Part shown: in pieces, positions 22,355 through 30,929 of the stretch
Layout: each line of letters starts with the position of its first letter
Position numbering within the stretch: position 1 is the stretch's first letter
Assembly (NCBI RefSeq): GCF_026625765.1
Contig: NZ_CP113062.1
Span: 2,170,001-2,234,000 of the forward strand
Direction: 5' to 3'
DNA from: Frigoribacterium sp. SL97
GTDB lineage: Bacteria; Actinomycetota; Actinomycetes; Actinomycetales; Microbacteriaceae
Length of the DNA: 64,000 nt
The notes under the pieces: generated by a model
What the model was told of the DNA's origin: nothing
Seen by the model: the letters and a program-made list of their open reading frames with translations, nothing else
Database searches by the model: none
Program-made: the position numbers and the translations under genes

Positions 22355-23260
22355 TCAGATGTTCGGTGGGTCGGGGGTGTCTTTCAGCATGACGAAGCGG
22401 ATGGTCAAGTCGTTCCCACGTTGAGAGGCGAGTTCGAGGGCCTTCGTGAGAACGGTGATGGCCATGTCGATGGTGGCTTGTAGGAACACCAGTTGAGCCC
22501 GGGGTTCGTGCGTGTAGTCCTGGCCGTCGGCGCCTGTCGAAACCTGAGGTGCGAGGTTGGAGTTCCGCTCGAACGACGGGTGCGCCATGCCGCTCATCTG
22601 CCCCCAGACGAATCGGGCGTCGTCGCCCGAGAACGACATCCCGTGTGCTGCTTTGTGCACGATCGTCCGGAAGCCCGGCAGCGCCTTGGTGTACGCGGAG
22701 TTATTGATGTTGGCGAAAGCGCCGATGAGGCGGATGTCACGTTTGGTCTGCTTGATCTGGAGCATCCCACCTGCCTGCTCCTTCGTCTTCCTGCTCCGAG
22801 CTGCCTTGTCGTCGTCGTCGGTGAGAGCGCACATCGCCTTGATGGTCCGTTCGTTCTGCAGCACGCCGTCCCAGGCAGCGGTGAGGGCTCTCTCCCGCCG
22901 CACGACTGGGTCGGGGTCTAGCAGGTAGACCGCCAGGGATGCCGCCTCGAGTGCCGCGCGGGTGTTCGGGTACGGGCCGATGAACGGCACGACGATGGGC
23001 CCTTGCGGGTCTGGCTGCAAGAGGACGCGGACGATGTGGAGCTGGTCGAGCGCGATCATGAAGCAGTTGCCGATGCGGTAGCTCGGAGAGAGGGCGCCGA
23101 GGGCTTCGTCGTCAGCGGCGATGTCGCTACCTGGGCGGCCGAACGTTGTCAGTGGCCGTGCCTGGTAGCGGGCGGTGAGCTCGTCGATGAGTCCGAGCAG
23201 CCAGGTCAGCCTGGGGAGGACTTGCTCGTCGGTCAGCCGCCGGGTGTCGTCATCGGTCAC
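22355..23260 (-). CDS. hypothetical protein, possibly HEPN-like
   Basis: 301 residues from GTG 23260. All-helical; RAALEAASLAVYLLDPDPVV and the distant GQMSGMAHPSFERNSNL resemble the DUF5677/HEPN-type layout also suspected at 6327. A Lys/Arg-rich centre (DDDKAARSRKTKEQ) is probably exposed. No firm family. The start is weakly supported (GGGAAG upstream). Confidence 0.6.
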   Translation of the reverse strand: MTDDDTRRLTDEQVLPRLTWLLGLIDELTARYQARPLTTFGRPGSDIAADDEALGALSPSYRIGNCFMIALDQLHIVRVLLQPDPQGPIVVPFIGPYPNTRAALEAASLAVYLLDPDPVVRRERALTAAWDGVLQNERTIKAMCALTDDDDKAARSRKTKEQAGGMLQIKQTKRDIRLIGAFANINNSAYTKALPGFRTIVHKAAHGMSFSGDDARFVWGQMSGMAHPSFERNSNLAPQVSTGADGQDYTHEPRAQLVFLQATIDMAITVLTKALELASQRGNDLTIRFVMLKDTPDPPNI

Positions 23261-23290
23261 AGCCCGAGCTTCCCATGACCTGCCGGCGCC

Positions 23291-23300
23291 GCCGCGCATG
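23291..23300 (+). promoter_or_regulatory. motif A copy
   Basis: Exact copy; ATG (23309) exactly 8 nt downstream. Confidence 0.65.
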
Positions 23301-23308
23301 AGTCGGCC

Positions 23309-23848
23309 ATGACCAGCCCCGAGCTCCCGCCTGTCTTCACCGTCGGTGCCGCCGACGCCATCCGTGGCGCTTCCGTCGACGCTCTTCTGTCATCGCTGGC
23401 TGCCGCCGAGCAGCGTGCCCTTGACCTCGAGGCGCAGCTGGCGATCGCGCTCGGCGACCAGAAAAAGGTGCGCATCCTGCGCGGCGAGGCACCGACCCGG
23501 CCACGTGTCGGCACCCGTGTAGTGCTCGCGAAGCGGGACACGTACCTGCTCCAGCGACACGGCGCGTCAGTCGGTTCCGCGGGCATCGTCGTCGAGCACA
23601 GCAGGCTCAGCGAAGACGACCGCGGCGTCCTCGTCGACTGGGGGCAGGGCGGCGCAGTCCGCGCCAACCTCGACGAGCTGTCGTGGACGACGGCGCCCCT
23701 CAAGACCTGCCGGACAGTCCCCGGCCTCCTGCCGAGGACGAAGGCACTCCGCTGCGTCTTCTGCCTGACGAAGGTCGAAGGCACCGGTCCCCGCGCCATC
23801 CGATACATGGACAAGCACGTCTCCGGCATCCACCTCGTGACCGTCTAG
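23309..23848 (+). CDS. hypothetical protein with coiled coil and possible C2H2 finger
   Basis: 179 residues. Residues 25-55 (LLSSLAAAEQRALDLEAQLA) form a short coiled coil. An SH3-like centre (RPRVGTRVVLAKRDTYLL) is followed by CVFC ... HVSGIH, the C-x2-C-x(n)-H-x4-H pattern of a zinc finger. Could bind nucleic acid. Start by motif A. Confidence 0.55.
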   Translation: MTSPELPPVFTVGAADAIRGASVDALLSSLAAAEQRALDLEAQLAIALGDQKKVRILRGEAPTRPRVGTRVVLAKRDTYLLQRHGASVGSAGIVVEHSRLSEDDRGVLVDWGQGGAVRANLDELSWTTAPLKTCRTVPGLLPRTKALRCVFCLTKVEGTGPRAIRYMDKHVSGIHLVTV

Positions 23849-23850
23849 GC

Positions 23851-23860
23851 GCCGCGCATG
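23851..23860 (+). promoter_or_regulatory. motif A copy
   Basis: Exact copy, 2 nt after the stop at 23848; ATG (23869) exactly 8 nt downstream. Confidence 0.65.
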
Positions 23861-23868
23861 GGGTGAGC

Positions 23869-24174
23869 ATGAAGACCCTCGACGGCGTCACCGCCGGCAC
23901 CTACCTCGTCCAGACCTCCTCGGGGTCGCGGTACCGGCTCGACCTGACGGCCCGGGAAGCGATCCGGGAGGCGCAGGTCACGGAGCCCGCACTTGGCGAT
24001 GTCTCTGTGCCCCTCCGCCGCGACGGCGAGGTGCTGATGCTCGAAGCCGTCGTCGCCTGCACCGTCGGCGAGGACCTCGTCGTCGTGCTCGGCAAGGTCG
24101 ACACGTACGCCGGCTACCTCGCCACCACCCGCTACGGCACCACCGTCGTCTCCATCACTGAGGTGACGGCGTGA
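23869..24174 (+). CDS. hypothetical protein
   Basis: 101 residues, beta-rich (TYLVQTSSGSRYRLDLTARE). Resembles small beta-barrel proteins but no family recognised. Motif A start. Its stop overlaps the GTG of the nucleotidyltransferase by 4 nt, so it heads an operon of at least three genes. Confidence 0.6.
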   Translation: MKTLDGVTAGTYLVQTSSGSRYRLDLTAREAIREAQVTEPALGDVSVPLRRDGEVLMLEAVVACTVGEDLVVVLGKVDTYAGYLATTRYGTTVVSITEVTA

Positions 24175-25022
24175 CTGGCAACGTCCGCCTGACGGCCGCG
24201 GAGGCGACGACGCTGCCGACCATCCTCCGAACCGTCTCCGGCTCAGAGGTGCACGGCACAGGCCTCCCCGGTGGAGACGTTGACCACCTCGGCTTCGCGG
24301 TCGAGTCGCGCGACGACGTCCTCGGCATCGGCAGCTCTCCGGAGTCCTGGTCGTTCCGTACCGCGTGGGCCGGCGCCGTCGACGAAGGCAGCGAGGCCAG
24401 GTCTCGCCACGGCGACCTCGACCTGATGGTCTACCCGGCCCGCAAGTGGGCTCGCCTCGCCCTCGGCGGCAACCCGACGGTCCTCACCCCGCTATTCGTC
24501 GGCGAGGAGTGGATCGTCTCCGTTGACGACTTCGGCCTCGCCCTCCGAGAGAACCGCCACCGACTGATGTCGAAGAAGCTCGTGCGGAAGTTCCTCGGCT
24601 ACTCCGCAGCGCAGTTCGAGCGCATGCAGGGGCTCCGGTCCAACCGCGTCAGCCGTCCGGAACTCGTGTCCGAGCACGGCTTCGACACCAAGTTCGCCGG
24701 CCACACGCTTCGCCTCGCCTACCAGGGCCTGATGGCCGCCAGCACTGGCACCATCCCGATGCCGCTCGAGGCGCCGATGGCTCGGTTCATCCTCGACGTG
24801 CGTCAGGGGAAGTACTCCGCCGCTGACGTCGCCGAGGCGTATCAGGGCATCGTCGCACAGGCGGAGAGCGCCCTGGCGGCCTCAGAGCTCCCGGACAAGC
24901 CGGACGACCGCTGGCTGGCAGAATGGCTGTCAGAGGTTCAGCTGGCCACGTGGGCCCGCTCCGGGGATGACGCGGGGCGCAGCGCTGAACTCGTCGCGAG
25001 GGGACGCGTGGGGAGAGCATGA
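24171..25022 (+). CDS. predicted nucleotidyltransferase (COG3541-like)
   Basis: 283 residues. GSEVHGTGLPGGDVDHLGF matches the G-S-x-x-x-G-x-x-x-x-x-S-D-x-D signature of the DNA polymerase beta-type fold in its COG3541 form, with a downstream HGDLDLMVYPARKWARLAL as the third acidic strand. The helical C-terminal half (RLMSKKLVRKFLGYSAAQFE) is also typical. Such enzymes occur in phages and mobile elements and are predicted RNA-repair or nucleotide-modifying. The GTG start overlaps the upstream stop, and its own stop overlaps the next ATG. Confidence 0.65.
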   Translation: MTGNVRLTAAEATTLPTILRTVSGSEVHGTGLPGGDVDHLGFAVESRDDVLGIGSSPESWSFRTAWAGAVDEGSEARSRHGDLDLMVYPARKWARLALGGNPTVLTPLFVGEEWIVSVDDFGLALRENRHRLMSKKLVRKFLGYSAAQFERMQGLRSNRVSRPELVSEHGFDTKFAGHTLRLAYQGLMAASTGTIPMPLEAPMARFILDVRQGKYSAADVAEAYQGIVAQAESALAASELPDKPDDRWLAEWLSEVQLATWARSGDDAGRSAELVARGRVGRA

Positions 25023-25816
25023 CGATGTCAGATCAGGGCGTGGCGGTCGAGTACAGGCCGATGGTGGGCGACCCCGCGTGGGCGCTGAAGGTCTTCTCCG
25101 ACGGACGTGAGCCGGAGTGGGTGCTGTCCCTCCACCACGTGCTGGCCGCGGCGCACGTGGCTATCCAGCAGAACGTGCCTGGTCACGACGACCGTGCCCG
25201 GGCGGATGCCATCATCGCTCGGTTCTCGCGGGAGCCCCGCCTGCGCAACCACTTCCTGCCAGTCTCGGATGACATGTCCTACACGGCCTGGTTGGCAGGC
25301 GCCGTGGTCGGAGCTATCGACGAGATGAAGAACGTGGCGGGTCCCCGCATTGACGGACATGCTTCCCTCTTCCGAGCTGACTGGGTTGAACGGGACCAGG
25401 TGGTAGACGTCGTCGAGGCGTTGAACACCACAATCCACATTCAGCCGGTTCGACGATGGGCCGAGACAGTCATGCCCCAGCTGGTCTTCGAACGCTTGCG
25501 CGCTTGGCGAGAGTCGAACCTCCTGTTGACGCGGACCACCTACGTCTTCAACAGGAAGCGGGCGTACGACCCTGACCGCTACCCGCGGGAGAGCTGCTTC
25601 GCAGAGGAGGTCCTCCACCGCAGTCGTATCTTCAACTGGAAGTTCCAGGACGCGCAGTGGGTGCTCGCGAAGATGCCGACGGGGCACTACGTCAAGGTCA
25701 GAACCTCGCCGCTGGAGGAGGGCAAGGTGCCGGGCACCGCGAGTGCCCGGGTCATCGGCACTGAGCCCGACGAGAAGTACGGCCTCGTCACACTCCTGGA
25801 CCACTTCGACGAGTAG
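25019..25816 (+). CDS. hypothetical protein
   Basis: 265 residues, soluble. No motif recognised; Trp/Arg-rich segments (FERLRAWRESNLLLTRTTYV, FNWKFQDAQWVLAKMPTGHY). ATGA overlap with the nucleotidyltransferase suggests a shared function. Only four bases separate its stop from the next motif A. Confidence 0.6.
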   Translation: MTMSDQGVAVEYRPMVGDPAWALKVFSDGREPEWVLSLHHVLAAAHVAIQQNVPGHDDRARADAIIARFSREPRLRNHFLPVSDDMSYTAWLAGAVVGAIDEMKNVAGPRIDGHASLFRADWVERDQVVDVVEALNTTIHIQPVRRWAETVMPQLVFERLRAWRESNLLLTRTTYVFNRKRAYDPDRYPRESCFAEEVLHRSRIFNWKFQDAQWVLAKMPTGHYVKVRTSPLEEGKVPGTASARVIGTEPDEKYGLVTLLDHFDE

Positions 25817-25819
25817 GCC

Positions 25820-25829
25820 GCCGCGCATG
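25820..25829 (+). promoter_or_regulatory. motif A copy
   Basis: Exact copy; ATG (25838) exactly 8 nt downstream. Confidence 0.65.
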
Positions 25830-25837
25830 GTCCACCC

Positions 25838-26917
25838 ATGGACTCCTCGCGCGCCCTCGGCACCGCCTTACACGACGGTTGGTTCGTCGTCATCCGCCAC
25901 ATGCCGGCACCGGACCTCGAGCAGATCCCGACTGAGCTCCGCAGCGAGGCGGACCGGCTCCTTGCCCTGACGCGGGCGCACTTCCCCGCGCACGACCTCG
26001 ACGGCTACGGCGACGTCGAGGACTTCTTCGAGGAGGCATACCGGCTAGACGCCGCCCTCGCCAGCTTCACCCCCGAGCTCGTGTGGATCGTCAACGGCTC
26101 CACCTTCAAGACCGCCCGGCACGTCACCACCGGCGAGCAGGTGCCTCCCACCGCTGTCGACCACCTCCCCCGCTACGGCATGCAGCACTCCCGAGACGTC
26201 TGGTTCATCACGCACCTCCTCGAACGCATGGCTGGCCGCTACGACCGCCTCAGTGCCTTCGTCGCCAACGCCGGCCGAGAGCTGCTGTCCGCGGGCGTCT
26301 TCGACGACCCATCCGTCGGCACGCACCTGAACCAAGGCATCGCCGACATGGCCAACCGGCACGGCGGCGAGGTCATGGTCAAGGTCATGCCGAGGGCGAA
26401 GTTCCTCCCCCTCGCTCACATGCGCTTCGATCTGCCCGTCACCGACCGCGCCGCCCGCGACGCCGTGACCGAGCACCTCGAGTGGGCCCCCGTCCACTTC
26501 GACGGTGACGTCGATGCGTTCCTCCTGCAGCAGGTCGTGACCATGCGGTACGAGTACCGCATCTTCGTCGTCGACCACCAGGTCGTCACCGGCGCCGGCA
26601 GTATCGAAGAGCACACGCCGCTGAACAACACAGCCCCGTTCGACCCGCAGCTGCGCGAGCACCGAGACGCTCGCTCCCCCGTCATCGTCGACGAGGCGAT
26701 CCGGAACACCCTCGTCGCGTTCGCCGCCGGGGTCGCCGCCGACATCGCCGCCGAGCAGCCCGACCTCTGCGACTACGTTATCGACGTCGCGCTTGGCGCC
26801 GACGACCGGCCGCTCGTCATCGAGCTGAACGGCTACCTCAACGCCGGGCTCTTCGCCTCCCAGCCGCGCCTGGTCACCAAGGCCCTCGAGGCCACCCGAG
26901 CACGGGACAGCCGATGA
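25838..26917 (+). CDS. ATP-grasp protein (R2K/DUF4343-like)
   Basis: 359 residues. The C-terminal third has the ATP-grasp active-site pattern: EYRIFVVDHQVVTGAGSIEE, then DYVIDVALGADDRPLVIELN with the metal-binding D and E-x-N, then GYLNAGLFA. This matches the R2K clade of ATP-grasp proteins from phages and mobile elements, thought to link peptides or modify nucleic-acid ends. The N-terminal 200 residues are unassigned. Motif A start; stop overlaps the next ATG (ATGA). It sits next to a nucleotidyltransferase module. Confidence 0.65.
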   Translation: MDSSRALGTALHDGWFVVIRHMPAPDLEQIPTELRSEADRLLALTRAHFPAHDLDGYGDVEDFFEEAYRLDAALASFTPELVWIVNGSTFKTARHVTTGEQVPPTAVDHLPRYGMQHSRDVWFITHLLERMAGRYDRLSAFVANAGRELLSAGVFDDPSVGTHLNQGIADMANRHGGEVMVKVMPRAKFLPLAHMRFDLPVTDRAARDAVTEHLEWAPVHFDGDVDAFLLQQVVTMRYEYRIFVVDHQVVTGAGSIEEHTPLNNTAPFDPQLREHRDARSPVIVDEAIRNTLVAFAAGVAADIAAEQPDLCDYVIDVALGADDRPLVIELNGYLNAGLFASQPRLVTKALEATRARDSR

Positions 26918-27036
26918 GCGTCTGGACCTTCGCACTCCTCGTCCTCGTCGCGGCAGGCTTCTGCGGCGCGCAAGTTCTCATTGTCACCAGCCTCCGCCGC
27001 CGGCGTGCAACCGTCAGGCGGGACGAGGAGGCGTGA
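26914..27036 (+). CDS. 40-residue single-helix membrane protein
   Basis: MSVWTFALLVLVAAGFCGAQ, further hydrophobic residues, then a basic tail SLRRRRATVRRDEEA. Overlaps the stop of 26917 (ATGA) and the GTG of 27033 (GTGA), so it is held in a three-gene coupled unit. Small anchoring subunit is the likeliest role. Confidence 0.6.
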   Translation: MSVWTFALLVLVAAGFCGAQVLIVTSLRRRRATVRRDEEA

Positions 27037-28367
27037 CGGTGACCGAGCCGGCCGCTGACCACCGACGGCGGTTCTGGGCTGTCGTGGCCGCGCTTGTCGT
27101 CATCTGCGGCACGTTCCTGGTGCTGACGACCACGCAAGGGCCGAAGCTCGAGCAGGTGTCGGTGGACACCGCCGCCGCGGCGCACCGCTCGGGGGCAGTC
27201 CTCACCATGACGCTTGACCGCCAGCCGGCAGAGGTTCTGCTGTCACAGGTCACGGTCTCGCCGTCGACTCCAGTGACGGTGTCGACACGGGACAGCGTCG
27301 TCTCCGTCCAGTTCGGGTTCGCGCTCATCCCGGGCCATAAGTACGCCGTCGAGCTCGCCGGCGTCGAAGGAGCACATGGGGGTGCGGCCGACCTTCGCAC
27401 GACGTTCACGACCCCATGGGCGCCGCCCGAGCTCGGGGACCGGGCAGCTGACCTCCCCCGCATCGACCGGACTTCGGCGCGCGATCGCGTGGTCACCGGA
27501 ACCGATTCGGAGACTCGAGTTCTGTGGACGGCCCCGGCTGGTGCCAAGACACTGTTCGTCGTCCCTCGGCAGGGCGGGGTGGTCATCGTCAGCGAGAGAG
27601 CCGGTAAGACGACCATCGACACGGTCGGAGGGCGCAGCAGCGCGCAGACCACCCTCAGCGGAACGCCGACGGGCGCCGCGCGAACGGGCTCCGGGGCGGT
27701 CGTCGTTTCCGTCCGCGGGGCCAGCGACACGGACGCCGGCCTCTACTCCGTCGCCGGCGACGCGCTCCACCCTGTGCTGGACCTCGCCGGGGAGCCGCAG
27801 CGGTCCATGGCCTGGCTGCCCGTGCCCGGGGACAGCCGCGTGCTCAGCCTCAGCCTCGAGGGCGACCTCGCGCTGGTCGACCCTGACGGCGCCTCGGCTG
27901 GGGTGCCCCTCGGCTCGTTCACCGCCCTGGACTCCGTCTCGGCCGACGGCCTGTCCGCGATCGTGCAGAAGGGCCCCAAGGTGTTGCGCCTGGACCTCCG
28001 AAACAGGCAGACGAGCGAGCCGGTTCTGACCGCGCCCGCAGCAGGTGAGGCTCGGGGCCGGCTGTCGGAGGTGCGTGAAGGCGTCTACGTGCAGCAGAGG
28101 ACGACGCTCGCCGGTGTCGGGTCGCTCGTGGTCGACGATGGCGTGACCGCGCGGCCGGTGTTCACGTGGGACGCACGCACCACGAAGCAGGTCACGTACG
28201 ACCTGTCCGAGGACGGCCGCCACGTCGTCGTGGAGTCGACCCCGGCGGACGCCGACATCGACTTCGCGCGAGCGCGACCCTCTGGCGCACGCACGGTGGT
28301 CGACGTCATCGGGCTGACGACCGGCACGCCCCTCTCGCAGCTGCGGGGGTCTGTCGCCGGCTGGTGA
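27033..28367 (+). CDS. membrane-anchored protein with beta-propeller-like outer domain
   Basis: 444 residues. One N-terminal helix (residues 13-31, FWAVVAALVVICGTFLVLTT), then an exported region: a first beta-rich domain to about residue 130, then repeated short strands with WLPVPGDSRVLSLS, LSEDGRHVVVESTP and similar WD/propeller-like blades. Signal-anchor topology. GTG start overlaps the upstream stop. Function unknown; it may be a surface component tied to the small membrane protein before it. Confidence 0.6.
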   Translation: MTVTEPAADHRRRFWAVVAALVVICGTFLVLTTTQGPKLEQVSVDTAAAAHRSGAVLTMTLDRQPAEVLLSQVTVSPSTPVTVSTRDSVVSVQFGFALIPGHKYAVELAGVEGAHGGAADLRTTFTTPWAPPELGDRAADLPRIDRTSARDRVVTGTDSETRVLWTAPAGAKTLFVVPRQGGVVIVSERAGKTTIDTVGGRSSAQTTLSGTPTGAARTGSGAVVVSVRGASDTDAGLYSVAGDALHPVLDLAGEPQRSMAWLPVPGDSRVLSLSLEGDLALVDPDGASAGVPLGSFTALDSVSADGLSAIVQKGPKVLRLDLRNRQTSEPVLTAPAAGEARGRLSEVREGVYVQQRTTLAGVGSLVVDDGVTARPVFTWDARTTKQVTYDLSEDGRHVVVESTPADADIDFARARPSGARTVVDVIGLTTGTPLSQLRGSVAGW

Positions 28368-28368
28368 T

Positions 28369-28378
28369 GCCGCGCATG
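28369..28378 (+). promoter_or_regulatory. motif A copy
   Basis: Exact copy, directly after the stop at 28367; no start at +8. Gene starts at 28418 after a 30 nt leader with GAGGAG. Confidence 0.5.
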
Positions 28379-28417
28379 AGTCCCTCGAAGCACATGCGAA
28401 ACTGACGAGGAGACACC

Positions 28418-29194
28418 ATGGACTTGACCACCGCACGCACCCTGGCCACCGAGCTGATGACGCAGCACGGGCTGACCGCCCAGAGGTGGTCGTTCCGGTT
28501 CGACCGGGCGCAGAAGCGCCTCGGCCTGTGCACCTACCGCACCCGGACCATCTCGGTTGGCGAGGTCTACGCCGCGGCCGCTGACGAAGCCGACGTCCGT
28601 GACACCATCCTCCACGAGATCGCCCACGCGCTCGTCGGTTCCTCCCACGGCCACGGGCCCGTGTGGAAGGCGAAGGCGCGCGAGCTCGGCTGCACGCCGA
28701 AGAGCACCGGCCGGAACGCCGCCGCCGAGGCCGAGTGGGAGGAACTGGTCGAGGAGGCCCGTACCGAAGCCCCGCAAGTGGCCCACCTCACCAGCGGCCC
28801 CTTGCAGATCGGCGAACGGGTCGTCACCGACGACGGCCGCTACCGGGGCATCCTCGTGGAGCGCATGCGCACCCGGGTTCGGATCCTCAACGACGCCGAC
28901 GGCCGCCCTTGGGCCATCCCCGCCATCATGCTCAACCGCGAGTCCCTTCACCGCGTCAGCGGTGCCGCGAAGCGCGCCCGCACCGCTCCCCCGGTGCACC
29001 GTCAGGCTCCGCCTCCGCGCTTCGCCACGAGCGCCTTCGCTGTGGATCAGGACGTCGTCGTCCACCGGCCTGGGCAGCGAGGTCACGGCCTCTCCGGCGT
29101 CGTCGTCCGTGTGAACGGCAAGACCATCTCGGTCAGGGCCAGTGACGGCTCGACCTTCCGGGCTTCCCCGGGCCTTCTTCGCCTCGCCGCGTAG
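28418..29194 (+). CDS. SprT-like zinc metallopeptidase
   Basis: 258 residues. N-terminal SprT domain (residues 1-95) with zinc motif HEIAHALVG and the third ligand in HGHGPVWKAKARELGC. Two C-terminal beta-barrel-like segments follow (about 125-180 and 205-258), separated by a Pro-rich linker. SprT/Spartan-type proteases act on DNA-bound proteins; on a plasmid it may clear DNA-protein crosslinks or the relaxase. GAGGAG Shine-Dalgarno. Convergent with 29201. Confidence 0.75.
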   Translation: MDLTTARTLATELMTQHGLTAQRWSFRFDRAQKRLGLCTYRTRTISVGEVYAAAADEADVRDTILHEIAHALVGSSHGHGPVWKAKARELGCTPKSTGRNAAAEAEWEELVEEARTEAPQVAHLTSGPLQIGERVVTDDGRYRGILVERMRTRVRILNDADGRPWAIPAIMLNRESLHRVSGAAKRARTAPPVHRQAPPPRFATSAFAVDQDVVVHRPGQRGHGLSGVVVRVNGKTISVRASDGSTFRASPGLLRLAA

Positions 29195-29200
29195 CTCCGG

Positions 29201-30040
29201 TCAGAATCGGGCGGCCACCAGGTCGCGGACGTCGGCGTCCGGGTCGGTCAGCAGTCGCTGACGGAGCTCTTCGGGCAGGCCCCACCGGGCAGCGAGGCGC
29301 CGGCGGACGACGACCGAAGTGTCGTCGGCGAAGCGGAGGAGGACGTCAGCGGGGGTGCTCTGTGCGCTGGCGACCTCGGCTCGGACTGCCTCGCTCGTGT
29401 CGGTGATGAGTGCGTGCTTCGCCTCGAACGGGATGGAGTGTGACAGGGCGACGCCACGGCGCACGATGTGGCTCGGGTGCGTGACGAGGGCTTCGTGGGT
29501 GTCGGCCGGGACGCGCGGGTGCTGCGCGGCGGCCGCCACGATGTAGTCGGCGTCCTCCTCGATCGTCGCCAGGCGCCGGATCGTCTCCTCGCTGGCGTTC
29601 GGGTTCCGGGCGACGAGCTCGCAGACGGTGTACTCGAGCCCCTCCTCCCGGTCCTCCGCCGTCAGCTTGTCGAGTGCGTCGGCCGGAGCGCGGTCGTTGC
29701 CGGCGACGCTCTCCCGGACGTACTCCTCCGGGTCGGATGCGAGGCGGATGAGAGTGGCGCGGGACAGCGAACCGTTCATAGCGACGTGCATGCGGTCGTC
29801 ACGATCGGTGGACCGAGCGAGCGCCTCGAGGAGCGCGGGAGGCGTGTCGAGGTTCTCGGCGATGTTCTTCCGCCATGCAGGGTCTGCGGACACGAGCATG
29901 GCTTCCAGCTCGGGGCTGGTGGTCGGCTCGTCGACCGAGTCGCTCACCGCCTCGAGCACCAGCTCAGGCGTCGAGTGCTGCTTGTCGGTGAACGTACCGG
30001 CGGTGGCACGCGGGTGGAGGGTCTCGTTCCAGTTGGTCAT
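29201..30040 (-). CDS. tag-family protein with HEAT/LRV-like repeats
   Basis: 279 residues. N-terminal tag NETLHPRATAGTFTDKQHST, then PELVL. From residue 50 on, about seven helical repeats of ~30 residues, each built like LLEALARSTDRDDRMHVAMN or IRRLATIEEDADYIVAAAAQ, with the D/N-P-x-x-x-V-R turn of leucine-rich repeat variant (LRV)/HEAT proteins (DPEEYVRESVAGN, HPSHIVRRGVALS). A solenoid protein-binding scaffold. Motif B precedes the ATG. Confidence 0.75.
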   Translation of the reverse strand: MTNWNETLHPRATAGTFTDKQHSTPELVLEAVSDSVDEPTTSPELEAMLVSADPAWRKNIAENLDTPPALLEALARSTDRDDRMHVAMNGSLSRATLIRLASDPEEYVRESVAGNDRAPADALDKLTAEDREEGLEYTVCELVARNPNASEETIRRLATIEEDADYIVAAAAQHPRVPADTHEALVTHPSHIVRRGVALSHSIPFEAKHALITDTSEAVRAEVASAQSTPADVLLRFADDTSVVVRRRLAARWGLPEELRQRLLTDPDADVRDLVAARF

Positions 30041-30048
30041 GCCGCGTA

Positions 30049-30058
30049 CGTGTGCGGC
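30049..30058 (-). promoter_or_regulatory. motif B copy, minus strand
   Basis: GCCGCACACG then TACG; ATG (30040) exactly 8 nt downstream of the core. Confidence 0.65.
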
Positions 30059-30064
30059 ACGCGA

Positions 30065-30790
30065 TCACCGCTCGAAGGTGGGCTCCGTGATGGTCTGGAC
30101 CTTGCCGTCGAAGGCGCGGTTCATCGTGACGGTCCACGACTTCTGGTCGTAGGCGATCTGGGTGACGCTGTCGGCGCTGGTCGTGTACGTGCCGACGACG
30201 GACTGCATGACGGTGAAGGTGAACGTGTCGTCGGTGATGGCGGGGTAGGAGTTCGAGGAGGGCTTGGTGTCGACTCGGACTTCGCCGCTGATGCCGATCT
30301 TGTTCTGCGGGTTGGCGACGCGGGGCGCCTTGTAGAGCTGCTCGGCGCCTTCGTAGAAGTAGGGGGCGAGACGCGCAGCGCGCGCTTCGACGCTCTCGGC
30401 CGGGTTGACGGTGGCGTACTCCTTGACGGCTGCTTCGGCGACGTCGCGGAAGGAGCGGATCTGCGCGAGCTCGGCCTCGGGGATGATCGGGCCGTCGAGG
30501 CTGTCGCCCTCGGAGGTCTGGCCGTCGGCGTTATAGTCGAGCTCGACGCCGCCACCGGTGCCGCCTTCGACGACGGGTACTGCGGGGGTCTCGAAGCCGC
30601 CGGCCGGCTCGCCGGTGCCGCCACCGATGGACGCCGACGCGGTGCTCGAGGCCTTGGGTGTCTCGGTGGCGTCCGGGTTGGCGTCGTCGACGGCGTTAGC
30701 GAGGAAGACGGCGGTGATGATGCCGAGGATGATGGCGAGCAGCGCCACGCCGCCGGCGATGTACAGCTTCGTCTTGGTCTGGGACGTCAT
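30065..30790 (-). CDS. VirB8/TcpC-like conjugation protein
   Basis: 241 residues from ATG 30790. Short cytoplasmic tail, one helix (IAGGVALLAIILGIITAVFL, residues 10-29), Ser/Thr/Gly-rich linker to about residue 110, then a folded outer domain (RSFRDVAEAAVKEYATVNPA ... YFYEGAEQLYKAP ... TVMQSVVGTYTTSADS) of NTF2-like composition. That topology and the neighbouring M23 hydrolase suggest a VirB8/TcpC-type component of a type IV secretion channel. GAAGGA Shine-Dalgarno. Motif A lies 120 nt upstream. Confidence 0.6.
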   Translation of the reverse strand: MTSQTKTKLYIAGGVALLAIILGIITAVFLANAVDDANPDATETPKASSTASASIGGGTGEPAGGFETPAVPVVEGGTGGGVELDYNADGQTSEGDSLDGPIIPEAELAQIRSFRDVAEAAVKEYATVNPAESVEARAARLAPYFYEGAEQLYKAPRVANPQNKIGISGEVRVDTKPSSNSYPAITDDTFTFTVMQSVVGTYTTSADSVTQIAYDQKSWTVTMNRAFDGKVQTITEPTFER

Positions 30791-30910
30791 TCGCTGATCC
30801 TTCGAGGTGTGCTCGCGCGTGGCGCGAAGCGGAGCTGGTGGGTTGTGATCGTGGTGTGGCCGGCAGTGCATTTCTGGGTACGCCAAAGAGGGCGACGTGC
30901 CCACCCCTTA

Positions 30911-30920
30911 CATGCGCGGC
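30911..30920 (-). promoter_or_regulatory. motif A copy, minus strand
   Basis: Exact copy between the M23 gene stop (30930) and the VirB8-like gene; no start at +8. Confidence 0.5.
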
Positions 30921-30929
30921 ACCTTCAGA

